Under the pieces are notes generated by a model. The model did no database searches, was not told the origin of the DNA, and saw only the letters and a list, made by a program, of their open reading frames with translations. Shown piece after piece: positions 59,601-64,000 of a stretch of DNA of 64,000 nucleotides; position 1 is the first letter of the stretch, and each line of letters starts with the position of its first letter. A program made the position numbers and the translations under genes. The stretch comes from Methanobacteriota archaeon (GTDB lineage: Archaea > Thermoplasmatota > Poseidoniia > Poseidoniales > Thalassarchaeaceae): the NCBI GenBank assembly GCA_002716085.1, contig PAYZ01000017.1, forward strand, positions 12,925 through 76,924, in the 5' to 3' direction.

Positions 59601-62600
59601 GGGTATTCCTGCAATCCTAAGCATTGTAACGAAGACAGTGGTGAATTCGTCACAACTGCCCTCATGTGATGAGTTTAGAATCCAATGGCTGATGTCGCTA
59701 TCATTTCCCAATCCGTCTGCCCTACCAGACCCCTCGTGATTCCTCAGGAAGGTAATGGTGTCATTTCCGTTGATCAGGAAGTCCTGTATTGCAGTAACTT
59801 TATCCCAAGCAGAGATAGCTCCAGAATCGTTCAGAATTTCTTGTGTAAGGATCTTTACGTAATCTCCGTTATCGTGGAAATGCTGTGGCAAATCCTTGCC
59901 ATATTCAGAACCTGCGAAAGCAGTGGTATTCTCCCTAATTTCCGTTGAGAAGATTACTTCGGGGGCATTTACGTACAATTCGCCCACTATAGCGCTATCA
60001 ACCAGTACGTCTCTAGTGAAATTGGAAAAATTTAGTCCGGCAGAGATATCTGACCAAGTGGTGTAGTTGACTGTATTGTATGGCTGAATTAGCTCCTGAC
60101 CTGGGAAAATATAACCGGCTTCTTCAAAAATAATCTCCCAAGATAGGGGGGATGAGTGATTCCAGAAAGAAGGATCAGCAACTCCCTGTTCAGTAGAGAA
60201 GTCCGACAACATAGGAGTATTCCCAATTAAACTAGAGTTCACCCCCCAAGATACCCCTGTGTAGTAGTCATATGTGTGCCACCTCCAGTAGTGGGTTATT
60301 CCGGGGTCCATTCCCTGCGATGTGTTTGATGCGGTGAAAATAAGTGAGTTTTCGAGTATGTCGTCATCCGGATCAAAAGGATCGCCCGGAGAACCCAGAC
60401 AATCCAAATCCCAGAATTCGGGAGTGCATTCTTCTCCGTCTGGGACTCCTCCGCCATCAGAATCGGGGTCCCTCCAGTCGGTTCCCAACAACTCCTCGAT
60501 TGAATCTGGAATACCGTCTCCATCGGTGTCTAGTGGATTGATATCATCATCTGGATTGTCTTGGGGGTTTGTTCCATCTATGTACTCCTGGCCATCATCC
60601 ACACCCCCATTGTCTGTATCAGCGACATTCCAGAGTGTGAACCATACATCGGTGGTGAAGTTTCCTCCAATGCCGATTTCCCCCAAGCCGAAAATAATGT
60701 CGCATCCAGTTGTATTCTCGTAGTAGTTATTCAGACCGTCTTCATCCGTGTCCAAGATATTGTGGCATGGTTCCCTAGGATCCGTAAGGTTGAGGATTTC
60801 TGAGAGGTCGTCCACCCCGTCTCCGTCCGTGTCATATAGGGTTGGATCCGAGAGGTAGCCCCAAGCTGCGGTTAGCTCCTCCCAGTCTGCTAGGCCATCA
60901 CCATCTGAATCCTCGTAATCATCATCACACCATGGGTCGTTCACAGCTCCAACTGTTGCATTCCAACACCAAGAGCCATTATTGAAAACAATAAAATCGG
61001 AGTTCTCTGGACGTGCGGGGTCTACATCCCTAAGAGAGTCAGATTGCAAGAATGAGTATCGAAATGGCGTTCTAGAGCCATTTTCTGAGACATAGTAGCC
61101 ATGTGGGGGGTTCCCCCTCCAGTCCTCTGGATTTGGATTAATTCCTTCGGAAGAGTTCAGGGACAGAACTTGGGAAATTGGGTCCCAGTCTATGATCGAA
61201 AATTGGAGCTCAAATATCGAAGTGCAAGGGTCCGTGTTTCCAGGGAATCCCTCATTCCCATCATTGATTCCTCCTCCATCGGAGTCAGAAACGTTCCAAA
61301 GAGTGCAAGAGTTGTTTTCCTGATAGTTCTGAATTCCATCCGAGTCGAAATCTCCCTCATCGTTAATCCTTGTTGGATCGGTCTCCCCAGGGTCTATGAT
61401 ACCATTCCCATTAAGATCCTCTTCGCCATCGTCTAGGTGGTCTCCATCGGTATTGTTGCTTCTGGGATCTGAGCCTTGTGCGGGATCCCCATATGTTCCA
61501 TTGTACTCTATGCCATCTTCGATCCCATCCGAGTCCGTATCAACTGAAGTGGGGTCGGTAAGAATTACCAAGCTTTCTAGAGAATCATTCAGGCCATCCC
61601 CATCCGTGTCATTGTTGAAAGGATCGGTTTGAGTAATGCCATCAACTTCGGCAGTGAAAATCTCGCATCCACCGGGACCTAGGCCCAATATTGGGTTGCA
61701 TGGGGATTCTGTGGCTGTCATATTTATTGGGCCAGTTCTAAAGTACGGGGTAGGGGGGAATGTTGATCCGTTCCTTGTGCCCCAGGTTGGGTTGACGTAC
61801 TCGTAGATATTGGCAAGTCCATCAGAGTCGGGGTCCCCATATGTTCCATCCTGATTGGAATTTGAAGTTGGGTCCAAACCATTTGCAGCTTCCCAACCAT
61901 CTGGCATCCCATCGCCATCGGTGTCCCATCCGTTCGGATCTTCGTCCTCCATCCCATCACCGTCATCGTCATTTGAATTGCAATCGGCGTCTCCGTCGAA
62001 GTCATCATCGTTCAAGTCTACCATTCCGTCGTGATCATTGTCGAAAGTGTCAGCACAAATATTGCCGCGGGGGTCTTCATCGAACCCATCTGAACCAGAA
62101 CCCTGTAGAACTTGCATTGCACTCTCCTCGTCCCAATCGGAAACTGGGACCGTGCCATTCCACCAGACTCCATTTTCAAGAACGTTAGTTGTGGCTGGAT
62201 CGTCCCAAGCTACAGGGATCCCATAGCGATACTCGTTTAGGTTAGAAAGTCCGTCCATGTCCGGATCTCCGGAAGAGCCGTTTTCACCTGATGACGAAAG
62301 AGGGTCTAGTCCGTACTGCCATTCCCAACCATCTGGCAGACCGTCGTTGTCAGAATCCCAGTCTTGGGGTTGGGTATTGATGAGGAACTCTATACCATAA
62401 GGTAGACCATCTGCATCTTGATCGGTGGTAGCGGATACTTCGAAAGCTCCAATCTGAATGCCCGCAGAACTGGACAAAACTAAGATCATTGAGAACAAGG
62501 CTGCCGACCTTTTCTTGGGATGATATGAGGTTGGCTCGCAAATGCCGATTTCTAATCTCATTGCTACATTCCCAATCCCATGGTGATATCCACGGGTCTT

Positions 62601-62627
62601 AAGAAGAATGGAGCGAAGTTCGGACAT
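53619..62627 (-). CDS. Giant exported protein (3002 aa): TSP3-like repeats, transglutaminase-like core, Ig-like array, TM, DUF4129-like C-terminus; start likely ATG 62561
   Basis: DSDNDGLPDGWEWQYGLDPL repeats; HEGSCDEFTTVFVTMLRIAGIPTRKVTGF...WAEVHL...LGWIPFQACPE; serial Ig-like domains; TM TTIAIGAILAAAVALALGSMLL; YRKAIFLCYQNLCAVLTRRGF...VREFESAIRKALP. Confidence 0.88.
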   Translation of the reverse strand: MSELRSILLKTRGYHHGIGNVAMRLEIGICEPTSYHPKKRSAALFSMILVLSSSAGIQIGAFEVSATTDQDADGLPYGIEFLINTQPQDWDSDNDGLPDGWEWQYGLDPLSSSGENGSSGDPDMDGLSNLNEYRYGIPVAWDDPATTNVLENGVWWNGTVPVSDWDEESAMQVLQGSGSDGFDEDPRGNICADTFDNDHDGMVDLNDDDFDGDADCNSNDDDGDGMEDEDPNGWDTDGDGMPDGWEAANGLDPTSNSNQDGTYGDPDSDGLANIYEYVNPTWGTRNGSTFPPTPYFRTGPINMTATESPCNPILGLGPGGCEIFTAEVDGITQTDPFNNDTDGDGLNDSLESLVILTDPTSVDTDSDGIEDGIEYNGTYGDPAQGSDPRSNNTDGDHLDDGEEDLNGNGIIDPGETDPTRINDEGDFDSDGIQNYQENNSCTLWNVSDSDGGGINDGNEGFPGNTDPCTSIFELQFSIIDWDPISQVLSLNSSEGINPNPEDWRGNPPHGYYVSENGSRTPFRYSFLQSDSLRDVDPARPENSDFIVFNNGSWCWNATVGAVNDPWCDDDYEDSDGDGLADWEELTAAWGYLSDPTLYDTDGDGVDDLSEILNLTDPREPCHNILDTDEDGLNNYYENTTGCDIIFGLGEIGIGGNFTTDVWFTLWNVADTDNGGVDDGQEYIDGTNPQDNPDDDINPLDTDGDGIPDSIEELLGTDWRDPDSDGGGVPDGEECTPEFWDLDCLGSPGDPFDPDDDILENSLIFTASNTSQGMDPGITHYWRWHTYDYYTGVSWGVNSSLIGNTPMLSDFSTEQGVADPSFWNHSSPLSWEIIFEEAGYIFPGQELIQPYNTVNYTTWSDISAGLNFSNFTRDVLVDSAIVGELYVNAPEVIFSTEIRENTTAFAGSEYGKDLPQHFHDNGDYVKILTQEILNDSGAISAWDKVTAIQDFLINGNDTITFLRNHEGSGRADGLGNDSDISHWILNSSHEGSCDEFTTVFVTMLRIAGIPTRKVTGFSGGLWNGEGIEVFGKDFSRWAEVHLQTNQNQGELDLGWIPFQACPEMSLVSVEVSSWGPTQVERDTSSSEQIWVDGTLEFSENQTAAGNIPISMYLVDPGLSAQVPGSAALPEHLVASAVTEVDGSFNLSGLPSEVIQPGFGSLVILTSETGYVGDQGITMPWQLNVTDNVSISIIEPLPLSSPMLGIGVNSTLTGELSWASSPNLDPSLVDDLQVLLNYSSSVDGFVSIVSNVSGGGYFEFIVPIDELEPLGPMNATISFLGWHFNDLNNQTPPQYHARPETLSLEFNITLSPNLTVTLESQGLNNSILEIDSNIFLNGTVLSRGPSPTSLNGTLILEMRRAEASGPFIEISSWYLNSSSWTPSPGNFSISWSLESSQVPIVAGPIDVRLKFDSDDLNADDQEQFIDTFGIRSYVVFNYSLDPAIRGRPYEVDVFLSDHTGTSFATFDGNYSLNFDGIEVWNQSETNSGRLEVSFTTDSALVPGDYSWELSYGGSTWLRPNSTSEQVRVRGLANATATLANEWSVRGFTNSVSGFAEDLALQSQVSGNNTSVILKLKVPSSLPDTPGGLPSAPTTYTLASGWTNNTTGIYNLSFEIPSGIPSGVYELEISLNFLANPPVGGSYYNPADHTIIKIGVQTEFVLESEPTSAIVVAGDQLIVQSTVTDVEDNSRQISDANLELYFDWGGPQQQLLQSASTNQDGIASFDPVIPSSVAPGFYEVRIHAPDDITDSLSDANAGRWLANESFVNLTVQVQSSVEITSIPSQVTALQYFSVQGNVTDSSDSNRTVQGPVGLTVFFLDEPEEILIENFTTSSNGSFNISVPTDTLGNGVLRGDRTVVVSVINGSTPFYLTGTGISPILVMGVSQFIDSTPFVNTIVNRGDNVTLTTRLVEFSNNNQQLPGFSVQARFHDTWLIPQSSSLDGTASFEFEIPHDHPLGMVNVTLWFNGSSDLHPAMHILNTITVRSTTNMAIDTISANPLPGEFFNISGTLTSSNGSSLTDRSGNPLNPTLIFTIDGQSDSFIVSQTSFYENGTWSAEIRLDLSFPRGPHGVDVEFNPQVTYFSSASAFATFESRGYSLLSILSPTDLDPESRTVRGSTIDLNISLIDNSGSPISSATIVVTVDNSTVWGGLTDPDGLASASILARGDRDPGPMQITATFSGINGSTGIEGDESWTRVIVLAPTVISLNQTSSPSLAGETVTFTGSLLDERGKPLKDDGIVSGGVIHLSVNGVDMGPLFATISNSTTGLWEITYQIPSDMDFGPHQAEFDFLGGFSWVDPMGQGDSLNPEYYLSASSSIGFNVTQTSQVVISSPPGEVDRNGVALVEGALTDGVGRSLPDREISITVNGQVLTNLSVSSNGTFSGFIPIAPDMELGPLLVGVNFDGEEFILPSNSSIVFTVFSPVFVSIDEVPPSAVGDQVVISGTAKDNLEDGWLGSHTVEIFVDGSLVGITNTMENGTWSLQWTIPESLEIGNHSVSAIAPEQGFYRIGTTESSFTVSYHTSISFQVDELYSTRGGQWNLSGRLFESDTGFEQGMDGREISILMDGDQVGTVITEVGGIFTFSEYVDYSLARGSHNFTFSYGGEFLYLPSKSTFEVFVLSDVTIEIQPSSNTIIRGDSSPSSSIMVQGLVREVGGDSAIISNLTISLLWGESDLPLTSGPWDNQATMNFQIIAKAQEFLDPGKNSLTLEVESDQSRFLNGGSRDIEVMVMVEVDFLLSGIELSNGQRVIRGTVNATARDTGAPLEGLSLTAILLNGSINHFSMSKLTDEEGVFNYEFKSISPMPPLSDRSAWGDLSVMISSDSDFLDPASLALLPASGVQIEYEQQNSDSLGVTTIAIGAILAAAVALALGSMLLNVRRKSAIKELASVFNQTAEMLASGDEYRKAIFLCYQNLCAVLTRRGFLRRNFETVREFESAIRKALPISEASLVSLDRIFEEARYSSHLLGDSHRDNAQLALSSVTQEIEAIEEIPTRGHLQLEPEE

Positions 62628-62635
62628 TGGTGGAC

Positions 62636-64000
62636 TCAGACTAGTTCTACATCATCATCGTCATAGTTCTCTGTGGAGGTAACTTCCTCCTGAGCCACTA
62701 CTGGAGCGGGGATTTCTTCAAATTGATCTGAGCTAGCAGATTCTTCTACGGATAGTGATTCTATAAGTTGCATTTGTTTGGCCCATCTGCCCCTGTTAAT
62801 CCTGCTCTGGATGCCTGCAAAAAGCATCAGGACGCTAACTGCAGCTAGAACCAAAGATATTGGCCTAGGATGAGTAATCTCGTTCATTATTATCTTTGAG
62901 AAAGATCCTATCTCAACTACTGCATTCAGAGTAAAATAGGCGGTCGATCTCTGAGAGAAGCTCTGCTCCGTGTCGAGGGGTGTGGCAGTGATGGTAATTG
63001 GAACATTATCACCGTTGTTTGCAGAATCTGAGACTGAAATCTCGACGGTGAAGGCCTCTTCGTCAAAGGCTTCTACTACTATCAGAGGAGAGCCCGAGAG
63101 CCCTCCAATCCCAACTTCCCAACCACTAGCATCGACATCGGCCTCAAGCAAGACCGTAATCGGACTATTCCCATCGTTCTTCACCTTCATTTGGATGGAG
63201 TAATCGTTTCCCGGGGATAGCTTGGCATTCTGCGACACCTGGAGAATCTCAATAGTTGGCTCGTCTGCTTCGATCTCGAAGGTCATTGGAAGGTCGAAGT
63301 ATCTGGGCTCATCTTCTTCGGAATCCTCAATGATCCTAAGGAATATCGTATGATTCCCCACCTCAACCTGATCTGTCATTGTTACTGCTATCTGGACCTC
63401 AGTGAAATCTCCGGGCCCTAGGGAAATCCTGGGAACTGTTTCCCCATCCGCATTAGTAATCTCATACTTCCACTGACCGTATGTAGGGTCCCTTTCTGTA
63501 TTCTCATCGAGAGCTGCTGGGTTCTGCAGAATCCACCACGATGCTGAGTCCAACTCTGTTTGACTGTTAGTTATTCTAGCTCTGAACTCCAAGTAAGGGC
63601 TTTCGGAATCGGGGCCATCCCAACAACGTGAGACCTTCATGTGCCCTAGTGGGGTTCCATCACAGTCTTGGGAAATTTCTCCCCTAATCCCATATGTCCT
63701 TTGAACGGTGAATGAAACGATTGTGCTTACGTTGGCTTTATTTCCGCTAATAACCTCAATCTCTATCTCTCCAATATCCTCGTCATCCCTGTCGAGGCTA
63801 GGCTTAACCCCGAGAATAAGGACCAATGTGTTGTGCCTAGCCATTAGAGACGTATGGAACGTCCCATCCCCCTCGTCCTCAAGTATGCGTTGACCGGATA
63901 AGTTGTCATGAAGCTGAAAAATTGATTTTGATCTCTTCAGTATGTCTATTCTGAAATAGTCGGAGTCGAAACCTGTGTTGAAAATCTCTAGTATGAATGG
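62636..64000 (-). CDS. C-terminal portion of an exported beta-domain (NEW3/CARDB-like) protein with C-terminal TM; truncated by window end
   Basis: The listed ORF starts at 63844, but codons upstream to 64000 contain no stop (PFILEIFNTGFDSDYFRIDILKRSKSIFQLHDNLSG...); TM ISLVLAAVSVLMLFAGIQSR near the C-terminus. Confidence 0.7.
   Translation of the reverse strand, partial: PFILEIFNTGFDSDYFRIDILKRSKSIFQLHDNLSGQRILEDEGDGTFHTSLMARHNTLVLILGVKPSLDRDDEDIGEIEIEVISGNKANVSTIVSFTVQRTYGIRGEISQDCDGTPLGHMKVSRCWDGPDSESPYLEFRARITNSQTELDSASWWILQNPAALDENTERDPTYGQWKYEITNADGETVPRISLGPGDFTEVQIAVTMTDQVEVGNHTIFLRIIEDSEEDEPRYFDLPMTFEIEADEPTIEILQVSQNAKLSPGNDYSIQMKVKNDGNSPITVLLEADVDASGWEVGIGGLSGSPLIVVEAFDEEAFTVEISVSDSANNGDNVPITITATPLDTEQSFSQRSTAYFTLNAVVEIGSFSKIIMNEITHPRPISLVLAAVSVLMLFAGIQSRINRGRWAKQMQLIESLSVEESASSDQFEEIPAPVVAQEEVTSTENYDDDDVELV

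Overview
This 64 kb window is densely coding archaeal DNA. I found no rRNA, tRNA, CRISPR array or transposase. Gene content (archaeal PheT, GluRS, RNase HII, S15, archaeosine synthase ArcS, CDP-archaeol synthase CarS, AglB/STT3, XPD-like helicase) together with bacterial-type DnaJ, GDH and PurD and very large exported proteins suggests a marine Euryarchaeota/Thermoplasmatota genome of the Poseidoniales (Marine Group II) type. That taxonomic call is inference. Housekeeping genes are interleaved with giant surface proteins: a 1905-aa Ca-binding (TSP3-like) repeat protein, a 1437-aa beta-helix/Ig protein, a 3263-aa STT3/AglB with a tail of about 1,800 aa, and a 3002-aa TSP3/transglutaminase-like/Ig-array/DUF4129-like protein. 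Most notable points: (i) the giant AglB next to a membrane-anchored subtilase; (ii) a giant transglutaminase-like protein whose expected catalytic Asp is Gln; (iii) a double-receiver/PEP-pyruvate-binding protein lacking a visible phosphohistidine domain, downstream of a double-RHH regulator with an 11-bp-phased operator-like array; (iv) a pyroglutamyl-peptidase/NUDIX fusion; (v) a degenerate RecJ/Cdc45-like candidate next to S15; (vi) all eight convergent gene junctions abut or overlap (gap of 3 bp or less). The genes at both window edges are truncated. All identifications come from reading motifs by eye; no searches were run.
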